DNA of 64,000 nt from Chloroflexota bacterium (GCA_002730555.1 PCAM01000002.1:120860-184859); one strand, 5' to 3'; positions 34,602 through 45,326 are shown, counted from the first letter of the stretch. Numbers and translations are program-made. The notes: a model not told the origin generated them from the letters alone.

Positions 34602-35825
34602 TTAGCGGGCGTCATGCCTTGTCTGGTTTTTGTACTGGATTCGGGCGGCCAGGCTGTAGATGTCGATGAAGCCGGTTGCCGCTTTGTGGTCGAATGCATC
34701 GTCTGTAGAGTAGGTCGCGAGGCCGAAGTCGTAGAGCGAGTACTCGGAGCGGCGGCCTGTCACGACAACGGCGCCTTTGTAGAGTCGCGCGCGGACATCT
34801 CCGGTGACGTAGCGCATGGTGCTGTTGATCATGGCGTCAAGGTCTTCACGCATGCCGGTGAACCAGCGGCCGTCGTACACGAGGTCGGCGTACTGCTGGC
34901 CGACGTAGGCGCGCATCCGTTGCTGGTCGCGTGCTAGACATGCGGTCTCCAGCGCCCGCAGCGCGTCGTTCAGCACTATCGCGGCAGGCGTCTCGTACAC
35001 CTCACGCGACTTGATGCCGACGAGCCGATTCTCAAGATGATCGATGCGTCCGACGCCATGCTCACCGGCGATGCCGTTGAGCCGCTCGATCAGCGCCACA
35101 CCGCCCAGTTCTTTACCGTCCAGCGCGACCGGCACGCCCTGCACGAAAGCAATTTCCACATCGACAGCCTCGTCCGGCGTGTCGGTAGCACGGCGGGTCC
35201 ACGAGTAGGCGTCCTCCGGCGGCTCGAACCAAGTGTCCTCAAGGTCTTCGCCCTCGATCGCCTGCCCCCAGAGGTTGCGGTCAATTGAGTAGACCCGCTG
35301 GTCGTCTCCGACCTCGCGCACGTCCAGTCCGGCCTTCGCCGCGTACAGCTTTTCTTCGTCACGGGACATGCCCCATTCGCGGGCGGGGGCGATGATCTTC
35401 AAAGGGTCGCCGTGGGCGGCGAGTGTCATGATGCCGGCATCGAAGCGGACCTGGTCATTGCCCTTGCCGGTGCAGCCGTGGGCGACCGCGGTCGCACCGA
35501 CCTGCCGTGCGGCCTCGACCAGCTTCTTGGCCATGAGCGGGCGTCCGAGCGCGGTCGAAAGCGCGTAAACACCTTCATACATGGCTCCGGCTTTGAGGCC
35601 GTTCCAGATGTAGCCCTCAACGAACTCGTCGCGCACGTCCCAGATCAGGGACTCGGTCACGCCGGCCTGCCTGGCGCGGTCACGCACGCCGTCAAGCTCA
35701 GGGCCTGCGCCGAGGTCCACGGTGAGCGTTACGACGTCCATGTCGTACTGCTCCTGTATCCACACTGCACTGATGGTGGAGTCCATCCCACCGCTATAGG
35801 CGAGGACGCATTTTTCTCTGGGCAT
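34602..35825 (-). CDS. argG: Argininosuccinate synthase
   Basis: A 407-aa enzyme. MPREKCVLAYSGGMDSTISAVW is the ATP pyrophosphatase P-loop, here SGGMDST rather than the usual SGGLDTS. AHGCTGKGNDQVRF and YSIDRNLWGQAIEGEDLEDTW match citrulline and aspartate binding regions. It joins citrulline and aspartate to argininosuccinate. It lies downstream of argD with a 375-bp repeat-containing gap, so it may have its own promoter. Confidence 0.97.
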   Translation of the reverse strand: MPREKCVLAYSGGMDSTISAVWIQEQYDMDVVTLTVDLGAGPELDGVRDRARQAGVTESLIWDVRDEFVEGYIWNGLKAGAMYEGVYALSTALGRPLMAKKLVEAARQVGATAVAHGCTGKGNDQVRFDAGIMTLAAHGDPLKIIAPAREWGMSRDEEKLYAAKAGLDVREVGDDQRVYSIDRNLWGQAIEGEDLEDTWFEPPEDAYSWTRRATDTPDEAVDVEIAFVQGVPVALDGKELGGVALIERLNGIAGEHGVGRIDHLENRLVGIKSREVYETPAAIVLNDALRALETACLARDQQRMRAYVGQQYADLVYDGRWFTGMREDLDAMINSTMRYVTGDVRARLYKGAVVVTGRRSEYSLYDFGLATYSTDDAFDHKAATGFIDIYSLAARIQYKNQTRHDAR

Positions 35826-36200
35826 TGTTTTTTCCTGGGGATGTTCTCGACGGGGAGGTTGTTTGGGAACGACCGGTGTGGCGCCCTCGTTGTTTTACTT
35901 TGGTTGGGATTATTGTGCGTCCGATTGACAAACTTTTCCCTCACCCCAGCCCTCTCGCACCGGGAGAGGGAGCATCGTGGCGACGAGGTTCTATCGGACG
36001 CAAATCCGGCCCGGGGGTTGACGCCGGGCACGCGGTTGTCAAGTTTAGAGGCGACTGCCTCGGGAATCTATGCTGTCGGCGTGAAAGCCGGAGACGCACC
36101 GTACTTCGAGAGCCTCAGCATGATGCGTCTCCTGGAGTTTGCGTATTAACGGTCGCCCTTCGAGAACCTCAGGGAGCGACTTTGAGAATCTCTGGAACGA
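35826..36200. repeat. Repeat-containing gap between argD and argG
   Basis: No gene is supported. CTTTTCCCTCACCCCAGCCCTCTCGCACCGGGAGAGGG is at 35934-35970. CTTCGAGAGCCTCAGCATGATG (about 36105) and CTTCGAGAACCTCAGG (about 36158) are members of the CCTTCGAGAGCCTCAGG family. The remainder shows nothing recognisable. Confidence 0.8.
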
Positions 36201-37403
36201 TTACGCCCCGAACACCTTCGCCAGTGCGTCATCCAGGATACCGACCGCTTCGTCGATCTCTTCTTCGCTGGTTGTGAGCGGCGGCATGAAGCGGATCATG
36301 TTGGGCCGCACGGCGTTCAACAGCAGGCCGTTCGCCACCGTCTCGGCGATCACAGCGCCTGCGTTGTCCTCGCTCATCTGGATCGCCAGCAGCATTCCCA
36401 TGCCGCGGACCTCCGTGATGAAGTCGTACTTCTCCATGAGTCCGATGAGCTGGCCTTTGAGGTAAGCGCCTGTTGCGGCACCCTTCTCGGACCAGTTCTC
36501 GTCGACCACAACCTTCGCCCCGGCGGCCCCGGCGGCGGTGGTCAGCGCGTTTCCACCGAAGGTAGAACCGTGATCTCCTGGCTCCAGCACGGCGTACTCC
36601 TGCTTGCACAGGAAAGCGCCGAGCGGCGCACCCGCGCCGAGACCTTTCGCCATGCTGATGGCGTCCGGCTCGAACCCGAACTGCTCGTAACCGAACAGTG
36701 TGCCGAGACGGCCCATGCCGGTCTGCACTTCGTCGGCGATCAAAACCAGGTCGTTCTCGTCGCACCACTCCCGCACCTGCTTGAAGTAGTCGGGCGCGGG
36801 GACGTTCACGCCGCCCTCTCCCTGGACCGGCTCGAGCATCACGGCGCATGTCTTTTCGTTGGTCGCCGCTTTGATGGCGTCGATGTCGTCATAGTCGACG
36901 TTCACGAAGCCTGGAGCGAGCGGCCGCCAGTTGTCCTGGTAGTGCGCCTGCCCGGTGGCGGCCATCATACCCATCGTCCGGCCGTGGAACGAGTTGTTGG
37001 CGGTAATGATCTCGTAGGCGCCATTCTTGTTGATCTTGCCGTACTTGCGGGCAAGCTTGCAGACGCCCTCGTTGGCCTCTGCGCCGGAGTTGCAGAAGAA
37101 GACCCGGTCCATGACCGAGTTATCGATCAAAATCTGGGCCAGCTTGAGCTGCGGAATCGTGTAGAACAGGTTGGACATTTGGAGGATCTTGCCGGCCTGC
37201 TCCACGATGGCCGCGGTGACGGCGGGGTGGGAGTGGCCGACGTTCAGGACGGCCCACCCGGCGGTGAAGTCCAGGTAGCGCTTGCCGTCGGTGTCGAACA
37301 CACATGTACCTTCGGCGTGGTCGAGGACCATCGGCATGCGGTTGACGACCTGCATGTAGTAGTCGGCTTCGATCTGCTTCCACTGTTCGCCTGTCGTGGG
37401 CAT
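36201..37403 (-). CDS. argD: Acetylornithine aminotransferase
   Basis: A 400-aa class III aminotransferase; the ATG at 37403 with AGGAG upstream is preferred to the track start 34 codons earlier. FFCNSGAEANEGVCKLARKYG binds the PLP phosphate. VLIADEVQTGMGRLGTLFGYEQFGFEPDAISMAKGLGAGAPLGA carries the ring-contact Asp and the Schiff-base lysine (MAKGLG). It transaminates N-acetylglutamate semialdehyde to N-acetylornithine. It follows argB on the same strand. Some relatives act on succinyl-ornithine or lysine intermediates, but the arg context favours ArgD. Confidence 0.95.
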   Translation of the reverse strand: MPTTGEQWKQIEADYYMQVVNRMPMVLDHAEGTCVFDTDGKRYLDFTAGWAVLNVGHSHPAVTAAIVEQAGKILQMSNLFYTIPQLKLAQILIDNSVMDRVFFCNSGAEANEGVCKLARKYGKINKNGAYEIITANNSFHGRTMGMMAATGQAHYQDNWRPLAPGFVNVDYDDIDAIKAATNEKTCAVMLEPVQGEGGVNVPAPDYFKQVREWCDENDLVLIADEVQTGMGRLGTLFGYEQFGFEPDAISMAKGLGAGAPLGAFLCKQEYAVLEPGDHGSTFGGNALTTAAGAAGAKVVVDENWSEKGAATGAYLKGQLIGLMEKYDFITEVRGMGMLLAIQMSEDNAGAVIAETVANGLLLNAVRPNMIRFMPPLTTSEEEIDEAVGILDDALAKVFGA

Positions 37404-37630
37404 GTTGGTGCTCCTGTTGTTGTTCCGGGGGTTGTTGGATTGGGTTGGTTCGCCTTCCGTGTCTATTGCAGGGCGGGCGCAGGGCGGATAGTCATTCGCC
37501 CCCACGGTATTTCGTTCTTTTCAGGTGGCCCCGGGGATCGTTCGGTCCCCCAGAGCCGGTGTTCGTGTACGTTCGTCTCCCGGGTTCGGAAGGTGCGTCA
37601 ATATACACCCCGGCTCGCTTCTGACCGCCA

Positions 37631-38464
37631 TCATGTGATCCTCGTGCCGATCTCGTTGCCGGCGACGCATTCGAGCAATGCACCGGCGATCCGGCCATCG
37701 ATGATATAGCCAGCGCGGACCTTCTCAACGGCGAGGGCGCAGGCCTCTATCTTGGGGATCATTCCGCCGTTGGCGATGCCGCTGTCGATCAGGTCCATCG
37801 CCTGCCTGCGCGTCATGCGGGGGATGAGCCTCCGGGTGAGGTCAAGCACACCCGACACGTCTGTCTGGAACACCAGCAGCGCCGCGCCCAGCGCCGCGGC
37901 TAAGTGGCCTGCCGAGGTGTCGGCGTTGATGTTGAGGATGCGGTCGGAGCCGTCCTCTTGTTCCGGAGCGATGTTCAGGGCTGCCGGGGCGATCACCGGG
38001 ATGGCGCCGGTCTCCAACACGGCCACGATGGTAGTGACATCGGTCCGCACGATCTTGCCGACCATGCCCAATCCCGGGTCAAGGACCTCGGCCTTGAGCA
38101 TCCCTCCATCTATGCCGGCCAGCCCTACAGCCTTCCCGCCGGCGGCCGAAATCTCTGCCACAAGCTGCGCGTTCACAAGCCCGCAAAGAACCGCGACGGC
38201 AACGTCCAGCGTCGGCTTGTCCGTCTTCCGGAGGCCGCGCACGAACTCGGGCTGGATGCCCTGCAGGCGGACCCAGTCCGAGATCACCTTGCCCCCGCCG
38301 TGGACGACGACGGGCTTGAGGCCCTGATCGCGCAGCGTTATAAGGTCGGGCATGGTGGAGTCGCCCTTGCCGAGGGTGGACCCGCCGACCTTGACCACGA
38401 CGACATCGCCTTCGCGAGCGCCTCGTCCGCTTCTTCTAATGCGTGATCCGCTTACGGATGTCAT
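37631..38464 (-). CDS. argB: Acetylglutamate kinase
   Basis: An amino-acid kinase family protein of about 277 aa. GDVVVVKVGGSTLGKG is the N-terminal phosphate-binding lysine/glycine region, KPVVVHGGGKVISDWVRLQG binds N-acetylglutamate, and GGMIPKIEACALAVEKV is the C-terminal ATP region with its catalytic lysine. The track start (38524) overlaps the end of argJ; the ATG at 38464 avoids the overlap but has no clear ribosome site, so the start is uncertain. It phosphorylates N-acetylglutamate, the second step of arginine synthesis. The argJ gene lies directly upstream. Confidence 0.93.
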   Translation of the reverse strand: MTSVSGSRIRRSGRGAREGDVVVVKVGGSTLGKGDSTMPDLITLRDQGLKPVVVHGGGKVISDWVRLQGIQPEFVRGLRKTDKPTLDVAVAVLCGLVNAQLVAEISAAGGKAVGLAGIDGGMLKAEVLDPGLGMVGKIVRTDVTTIVAVLETGAIPVIAPAALNIAPEQEDGSDRILNINADTSAGHLAAALGAALLVFQTDVSGVLDLTRRLIPRMTRRQAMDLIDSGIANGGMIPKIEACALAVEKVRAGYIIDGRIAGALLECVAGNEIGTRIT

Positions 38465-38492
38465 CTTGCTGACCGCTTCAACTTTGCCCGGT

Positions 38493-39956
<1,464 letters not shown>

Positions 39957-40208
39957 TATTGCAGTTTAACCGTCAAGAGCGCAATAGTTCAGGTAAATAT
40001 GGTGCCACAGGAGAGCAAGAGAATTCGGGTGTCACGATGCAATTGGTGTTGCATTCGATTGTTGACAGGAACTGGACTATTGCACCTGGCGGTATCTGGG
40101 CCCGTTCGACGATGCGGCGGCGTACAGCGAACCATGCGGGTGATACGATGCCGTCTCCGATCAATATCCGCACCGTCGCTTCGGCGAGGGCAAACGACAG
40201 GAATCCGA

Positions 40209-40772
40209 TTGCAGAACGGCAATAGCAACAACCTGGTCTGGCTAGACCTTGAGATGACGGGACTCGAGCCGGAAAAAGATGTGATCGTCCAGATAGCGGC
40301 GATCGTTACCGACCGGGATCTGAATGAGATCGCAGAACCGGTCGAGTTCACAATCTGGCACCCGGCCGAGACGACGGACCGCATGACGCCGTTTGTGCGT
40401 GACATGCATGAGCGCTCCGGCTTGCTGCGGCAGATACAGAAGTCGAAAACCTCGCTGGAAGAAGCCGAGCGGGAGGTGCTGACGCTGGTTTCGATGCACT
40501 GCGAGTACGGAACCGCGCGCCTGTGCGGGAACTCTATCTGGCAGGACCGGCGCTTCCTTGAGCGCTACATGCCGGCGCTCGTGAACTACCTGCACTACCG
40601 GATGATCGATGTGTCATCGATCAAGGAGCTGGCCGGGTGGTGGTACGGGATTCAGCACCGAAAGCCGAAGGGCGCCCAGCACACAGCGCTGTGGGATACT
40701 CGGCAATCGATCGCCGAGTTGAAGTACTACCGTGAGCAGCTGTTCAATCCGGAGGTCGAGAGCGCCGAGTAG
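40209..40772 (+). CDS. orn: Oligoribonuclease
   Basis: A 187-aa DEDDh exonuclease. NNLVWLDLEMTGLEPEKDVIVQIAAIVTDRDL carries the first D-x-E, LCGNSIWQDRRFLERYMP the second motif with its Asp, and HTALWDTRQSIAELKYY the third with His and Asp. It degrades very short RNAs, including pGpG, to mononucleotides. The track start is 97 codons upstream in unlikely sequence; TTG at 40209 with AGGA just before it gives the usual Orn length. It is divergent from argJ. Confidence 0.95.
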   Translation: MQNGNSNNLVWLDLEMTGLEPEKDVIVQIAAIVTDRDLNEIAEPVEFTIWHPAETTDRMTPFVRDMHERSGLLRQIQKSKTSLEEAEREVLTLVSMHCEYGTARLCGNSIWQDRRFLERYMPALVNYLHYRMIDVSSIKELAGWWYGIQHRKPKGAQHTALWDTRQSIAELKYYREQLFNPEVESAE

Positions 40773-40781
40773 GGCTGGAGA

Positions 40782-40802
40782 ATCCTGAATCAAGTTCAGG
40801 AT
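40782..40802. repeat. Dispersed hairpin repeat ATCCTGAA-TTCAGGAT
   Basis: ATCCTGAA, a 5-nt loop and TTCAGGAT form a perfect 8-bp stem ten bases after the orn stop, followed by GACAGCG. This is a familiar dispersed intergenic repeat type and may double as a terminator between the convergent orn and clpS genes. Confidence 0.75.
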
Positions 40803-40891
40803 GACAGCGAACATGCCCGGGGGGCGATACCAGAGGCAGCAGAGTTTTTTACCGACTCTTCGCCCACCACGCTCGTCGGTAACCACACCCG

Positions 40892-41218
40892 TTACACGGC
40901 CTCTATAGATGCTCCTATTGAGAAAGACTGGAGCCGGTCGCGATAGAACTCGGCGGTTTCCCTCGGGCAAACGGTCACCGTGGCTTTGCCCTCAAGATGT
41001 GCGTCCATCATCACCTGGACGGCGTCCTGTTCGCTGAGCGTCGGCACGGATTTCAGGAGCGCGTCCACCACGTGTTCCATCGAGTTGACATCGTCGTTGT
41101 GCAGGATAACGGCAAACCTGGGAACGTGTTCCGTCAGCGAACGCTGTAACGCCTCTTGCTCGACGTCCGGGCTCACCAGTGCCGGGTCGGTCATTTCCAG
41201 GGACCGGGTATCAGGCAT
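40892..41218 (-). CDS. clpS: ATP-dependent Clp protease adaptor ClpS
   Basis: A 108-aa protein from the ATG at 41218 (the track begins three codons earlier). PRFAVILHNDDVNSMEHVVDALLKSVPTLSEQDAVQVMMDAHLEGKATVTVCPRETAEFYRDRL is a full ClpS domain, with the NDD motif that binds N-degron residues and the TVCPRETAE segment. It delivers N-end-rule substrates to ClpAP or ClpCP. Its start overlaps the amidase stop by eight bases, so the two are co-translated. Confidence 0.95.
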   Translation of the reverse strand: MPDTRSLEMTDPALVSPDVEQEALQRSLTEHVPRFAVILHNDDVNSMEHVVDALLKSVPTLSEQDAVQVMMDAHLEGKATVTVCPRETAEFYRDRLQSFSIGASIEAV

Positions 41219-42116
41219 GAACGTCATCGGTCTCCGTGGAGAGCGTTCCGTACAGGTCCGGCCTTCGGTCCCTGAAGAACGGGGTCAGGCGGCGAGTATT
41301 CTCGAAATGGCTCCGATCAAGGTCGGCCACGATGATGTCGTCCCGTTCTTCCGCCTGCGCCACCGTCTCACCGTCCGGGCCCACTAGCCTGGTGCCGCCG
41401 TAGAACACCGCCTTCCCCTCTATGCCGACGTGGTTTACGGGCGCCAGGTAGGCAACGTTCTCGTACGCGCGTGTCTGTGTTAACGACTCCCACCAGCGCA
41501 TCCAGCGCTCTCGGTCCAGGAACTCTTCGCCCGCTACCCCTGGCGCGCTCGTGTGCTCCGAGTTGTGCTCGGAACCGAGATAACCGGCCGGGATGCAGTA
41601 CGGCACGATGATCAGCTCTGCGCCTTTGACGGCCAGGATCCGGGCGCTCTCCGGAAAGGACAGGTCGTAGCAGATGTTCACCCCGATCTTCCAGCCCAGG
41701 ATATCGATGACCGGGAACTTTGTCCCGTACCGGAAGTAAATCTTCTCCACGGCCCGCAGTCCGGCCGGATGGGTCTTCCGGTACTTTTCGATTATCCGGC
41801 CTTTTGGGTCTATCACCATCGCGGTGTCATAGTAGAGACCGGGCGCCTCTTCTTCGTAGATGGTCGAGATTATGTGGACGCCGTGCTCGCGCGCCTTGTC
41901 CTTGACCCGGCTTGTCGCGACGCCGTTGTCGGGCTCCGCCCAGGACTGGTACTCGAGGTCTCGGAACTGGGCGAAGTAGATGGCGTTGAAAAACTCCGGC
42001 AGGACGATCAGTTCCGCGCCATGATCACGCACAGCCCTATCGATGTACTGGCAAGCGCGATCGACGTTCCCGGGGCGGTCTTCCGTCGCGTTCATCTGTA
42101 TGAGGGCAAGGCGCAT
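41211..42116 (-). CDS. Carbon-nitrogen hydrolase (nitrilase superfamily), beta-ureidopropionase/carbamoylputrescine amidase-like
   Basis: A 301-aa nitrilase-fold amidase; the ATG at 42116 is 20 codons inside the track ORF and begins at the conserved MRLALIQMNA. The catalytic triad is visible as Glu in VLPEFFNA, Lys in EKYRKTHPAG and Cys in VNICYDLSFPE. YEEEAPGLYYDTAMVIDPKG is typical of the N-carbamoyl amidase branch. It would release ammonia and carbon dioxide from an N-carbamoyl or amide substrate. It is followed by clpS with an 8-bp overlap and is the last gene before the island boundary. Confidence 0.93.
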   Translation of the reverse strand: MRLALIQMNATEDRPGNVDRACQYIDRAVRDHGAELIVLPEFFNAIYFAQFRDLEYQSWAEPDNGVATSRVKDKAREHGVHIISTIYEEEAPGLYYDTAMVIDPKGRIIEKYRKTHPAGLRAVEKIYFRYGTKFPVIDILGWKIGVNICYDLSFPESARILAVKGAELIIVPYCIPAGYLGSEHNSEHTSAPGVAGEEFLDRERWMRWWESLTQTRAYENVAYLAPVNHVGIEGKAVFYGGTRLVGPDGETVAQAEERDDIIVADLDRSHFENTRRLTPFFRDRRPDLYGTLSTETDDVHA

Positions 42117-42400
42117 TGGTGACCTTTTCTTGAGCGCTTGCTGGTGCTTTTGGAGATGCGAAGTGCATCCCGGCAAGAATCATCGCCCGGGAATGTTAGC
42201 GGACACCTCGAACCTCCGTTAGCCCTTCGGCCCGTGCCGGCGAAGTCCATCTTCCGTCCCGCCTCCCCATTCAAAACCCGTGCACCGCCCCGCCTCGCTC
42301 CGGTATTTCGGCGCGTCCGAGTTACACGGGTTCGAACTCCGGGACGTGGACTTGTATTCGGAACGCATACGCATTTGGCACGGGAAGGGCAGGCGCGTTT

Positions 42401-42445
42401 GGTGGGCCCTGTCGGATTCGAACCGACGGCCTGCGGATTAAAAGG
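42401..42445 (-). repeat. tRNA-Lys 3' half, left att-like copy of the island
   Basis: The minus strand reads CTTTTAATCCGCAGGCCGTC, then GGTTCGAATCC, then GACAGGGCCCACCA. That is an anticodon loop with TTT, a complete T arm and an acceptor 3' strand with CCA, but the 5' half of the tRNA is absent. A diverged copy in the same orientation is at 61851-61902. This is the usual trace of tyrosine-recombinase integration into a tRNA gene. The rest of the 423-bp gap 42117-42539 shows nothing coding. Confidence 0.88.
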
Positions 42446-42539
42446 AATATTGTCCCTAGATTGCTGCTCGTCTTCAGTTAAAACGCATCGTGGCGCGTTC
42501 CATCTGCCCTGTTGTGGAGCAGATTCGCCCGTCCCCGCC

Positions 42540-43337
42540 TCAACTAGCCAGTGTCCCGCTGAAAACTTGCCATGCCAGAGCTGACTTCGAGGTCAGGCTG
42601 AGGAGGATATAGACAGACTCCCCGAACAGGTAATCCCGCCAGGGTCCGACGCGCTTGTATTGAAGGACCATATTCACGGCGAAACTGTTGAAGAAGATAA
42701 AAAGTGAAATGAAGATGCCGTATACGAATGTGGGCGGCGATGCAGAAGTCGACGGGCTCCACACGTACAGGGCAATTACGATCCACGGGAAGATTCCCAC
42801 GATAACCCCGAACCAGTAAGACACCCAGCTGGGTTCACCGGGTTCCTCGTAGTGTTCCATCAACAGGCCGAACAGGATCATCGCGGCGTTGACACCAAAA
42901 AGGCAGAGCAACGCACCAATATCTCCGGACCCGGTGAGCAAGGCGATCAAAACGATCATGAGTGAGGCGCTAATCGAGTACTCCACCCAGCGCGCGTAAT
43001 TCCGACCACGCTCCAGATTCATTCGATACCACTCGGATACCCCCGGTGCAGCGATGATCCAGTGCGCGGCTGCCGAGATAAACAGGAATCCTGATACTCC
43101 CCAGGCAAGCCGGAACCGGAACAATTCGGCCAGCACAGGTGCTGAAGCACCCGGCGCATCCTGCAAGAACGTTGCCGTTACAGGTAATGAGAAGTCGTTC
43201 GCCAGTGCGAGAACGACGATCCCCTGGACGAAATGAAGCACCCCCATCGAGCCGTTAAAGATTCGGAGGCGCCGGTATCTGTGATCCGTGGGAATCCGAG
43301 GGGAATGTGGGCTAGGGAGCGATATGGATGAAGTCAC
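42540..43337 (-). CDS. Heliorhodopsin
   Basis: A 265-residue seven-helix retinal protein. The end, TFVYGIFISLFIFFNSFAVNMVLQ, then YILLSLTSKSALAWQVFSGTL, matches heliorhodopsins closely; Lys251 in SLTSK is the retinal Schiff-base lysine. RWVEYSISASLMIVLIAL holds Glu119, the expected counterion, and FGVNAAMILFGLLME is the heliorhodopsin form of helix D. Members sense light with a slow photocycle and an inverted membrane orientation; their physiological role is unsettled. The start is GTG at 43337. It lies about 95 bp from the left tRNA-Lys fragment, at the island edge, and 180 bp downstream of a TPP enzyme gene on the same strand. No carotenoid oxygenase is present. Confidence 0.97.
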   Translation of the reverse strand: MTSSISLPSPHSPRIPTDHRYRRLRIFNGSMGVLHFVQGIVVLALANDFSLPVTATFLQDAPGASAPVLAELFRFRLAWGVSGFLFISAAAHWIIAAPGVSEWYRMNLERGRNYARWVEYSISASLMIVLIALLTGSGDIGALLCLFGVNAAMILFGLLMEHYEEPGEPSWVSYWFGVIVGIFPWIVIALYVWSPSTSASPPTFVYGIFISLFIFFNSFAVNMVLQYKRVGPWRDYLFGESVYILLSLTSKSALAWQVFSGTLAS

Positions 43338-43517
43338 TCGTTAATTCTCAACCCACATCCGAAGTGATCTCAACCTTGATGTGCCGCTGGCCCACTTCTG
43401 TCACTCGGTCTTCATCCCTGGGGCAGGCCACCTGGATCTTCCTGGGGTCTGGTCACCCCAGGTACGATGAAGGGTTGAGGCCTGGGCGATCCTTTCCCAT
43501 GGGCCTGCTACCCCGTG

Positions 43518-45173
43518 TTAACTCGTCACCCACTGGCCGAATACCGGGTACTGCGAGCAAACAAACTCGATGTAGGACGGCTGGCCGTTGTCGTTCGCTG
43601 CGAGTGCCCGTTCGAGCGCTCCGACGATGTCGGACGGCTCGGTAACGCGCTCCGTGTGCAGGCCAAACTCGGCAAGCGCCTTTGGCGTGTCGACCTCTTC
43701 GGGACCGAGCACGGCGTGTGTATATGGGTTGTGGCCGTCGCCCCAGAATCCCGGTCCGTAACCGGCGAATCCGCCGTTACTGATGTGCACCACGGTTATT
43801 CCGAGCTTGTGACGGACCGGCGACTCAAGGTTGCCGAGCATGTAGGCGAGCCCTGCCTCGCCGGTCACGGCGATCGAGTGTCGTTCCGGAAACGCCAGTT
43901 TTGCCGCCACCGCGGCAGCAAAGCTGAATCCGAGGGTCGATACATTCCCCCAGCCCAGGAAGCCGCGTGGGATCAACGTGTCGTACACCGTACTCAACTG
44001 GTCTCGGGTGGTGCCGGACTCGTGCGTGACGAACGAATTCCGAGGGTCCAACACTTCCATCATCCCGGCGTAGACGCGATACGGATTTATCGGCGTGTCG
44101 TTGGAGGTCATCAGTTCCTGGTATTTCGCCAACCCGGCCTCGCGAGACGCCTTGATCTCGGCGTGGACGCTGGGCGCGCTGCGGCCGCCGCCGGAGGTCT
44201 GCGCGGTTAGTTCATCGGTCAGGGCTTGCAGTGTGAAACGGGCATCGCCGATCAGGGCGTGATTCGTCTCGTATACCTTGTTGATATCCAGTTCGCTGAT
44301 ATTGCACTGGATGATGATTTTGTTATTGGCGTTGGGAATAGCGTGGCTGAACCTTCCAGGCGAAAGGCTTGAACCGACCGAAAGGATCAGGTCGCTCTTG
44401 GCCAGGTATTCGACCGTATGATCACCGCGGACGCCAACGAACAATGGATGATCTTCGGGCATCACACCTTTCGATTTGAGGGTGGTGATAACCGGGGAAC
44501 TGGCAAGTTCAGCGAACGCCTTCAGTTCTGTGGAGGCGCCGGCGTAGATAACGCCCTCTCCCGCATATATAAGAGGGTGCTCTGCCTTGAGAAGGAGATC
44601 GACGGCGGTGGTCACATCGGCCGGGTCCGGAGCGCTTTTGTAACTTTTGACCGGCGTGTAGGGATCTACCGTCTCGTCGTACTGACCGGTCGGATCCGGG
44701 ATGGCAAGAATCACGGGGCCAGGCCGCCCGTTCCTCAGCATGCTGAAAGCGCGACGCATGAACTCGGGGACACGTTCGGGTTTATCGACGTAGCCGTACC
44801 ACTTCGAGACCGACTTGAGACTACTGGTGATGTCGAAATGACTATTTTCAGAGCTACCGATTGGCGCTCCATCTGTGATGCAGAGCACCGGGGAGTTGTC
44901 CTCGTACGCCTGTGCCAGTCCGGGGTAGGCGTACTGTAGACCGGCCGCATTGACGCCGCCGTAGACGGTACAGACGCCGATTCGCTCCCCGGCCGTGATT
45001 CGGGAATAGGCGTCCGCTACGCCCACTGCGTAACGGTCATCACGCATCATCACCATCGGGACCCCCTCACGCCCGAGCGCGTTGTTCACGCGGCAGGACG
45101 GGAATACGGTGACCTGGTCCACGCCTTCCTGTTTCAGGATGCGGGCGATTCCCGTCGCTGCGTCGATGGTCAA
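43518..45173 (-). CDS. Thiamine-pyrophosphate-dependent enzyme, acetolactate-synthase-like
   Basis: A protein of about 551 aa with the three-domain acetolactate-synthase layout: N-terminal PYR domain (ATGIARILKQEGVDQVTVFP), a middle domain (ELASSPVITTLKSKGVMPEDHPLFVG) and a C-terminal PP domain (GFSFAAAVAAKLAFPERHSIAVTGEAGLAYMLGNLESPVRHKLGITVVHISNGG). The catalytic Glu position of the family (RHEQ) reads RDDR here, and the GDG...NN TPP motif is GEA...SN, so the chemistry may differ. The track starts at GTG 45275, but TTG 45173 has AGGTGA before it and fits the domain start better. It is upstream of the heliorhodopsin gene on the same strand. Confidence 0.88.
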   Translation of the reverse strand: MTIDAATGIARILKQEGVDQVTVFPSCRVNNALGREGVPMVMMRDDRYAVGVADAYSRITAGERIGVCTVYGGVNAAGLQYAYPGLAQAYEDNSPVLCITDGAPIGSSENSHFDITSSLKSVSKWYGYVDKPERVPEFMRRAFSMLRNGRPGPVILAIPDPTGQYDETVDPYTPVKSYKSAPDPADVTTAVDLLLKAEHPLIYAGEGVIYAGASTELKAFAELASSPVITTLKSKGVMPEDHPLFVGVRGDHTVEYLAKSDLILSVGSSLSPGRFSHAIPNANNKIIIQCNISELDINKVYETNHALIGDARFTLQALTDELTAQTSGGGRSAPSVHAEIKASREAGLAKYQELMTSNDTPINPYRVYAGMMEVLDPRNSFVTHESGTTRDQLSTVYDTLIPRGFLGWGNVSTLGFSFAAAVAAKLAFPERHSIAVTGEAGLAYMLGNLESPVRHKLGITVVHISNGGFAGYGPGFWGDGHNPYTHAVLGPEEVDTPKALAEFGLHTERVTEPSDIVGALERALAANDNGQPSYIEFVCSQYPVFGQWVTS

Positions 45174-45326
45174 CGTCTCACCTGGCTTTCCGCGGTTCTC
45201 GATCTCTCTGTACCCGGCGCGTATCCCGGGCCGTGCGCCGCAAGTTAACACCGGCCCGTAATTGTTGCCAAACACGTCGACTGGGCGGACCGGTCGGCAT
45301 TCATTCGTACCTGGTGATTCTCAGAT

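Noticed and set aside
42310-42340. Possible second tRNA T-arm (GGTTCGAACTCC)
   Set aside because: The stem does not pair well and there is no acceptor or anticodon arm around it.
43338-43517. Short minus-strand ORF between the TPP enzyme and heliorhodopsin genes with an in-frame TGA (MGKDRPGLNPSSYLG, TGA, PDPRKIQVACPRDED)
   Set aside because: Unlike the redoxin, neither side matches a known family and the TGA is not at a known Cys position, so a second selenoprotein is not supported.
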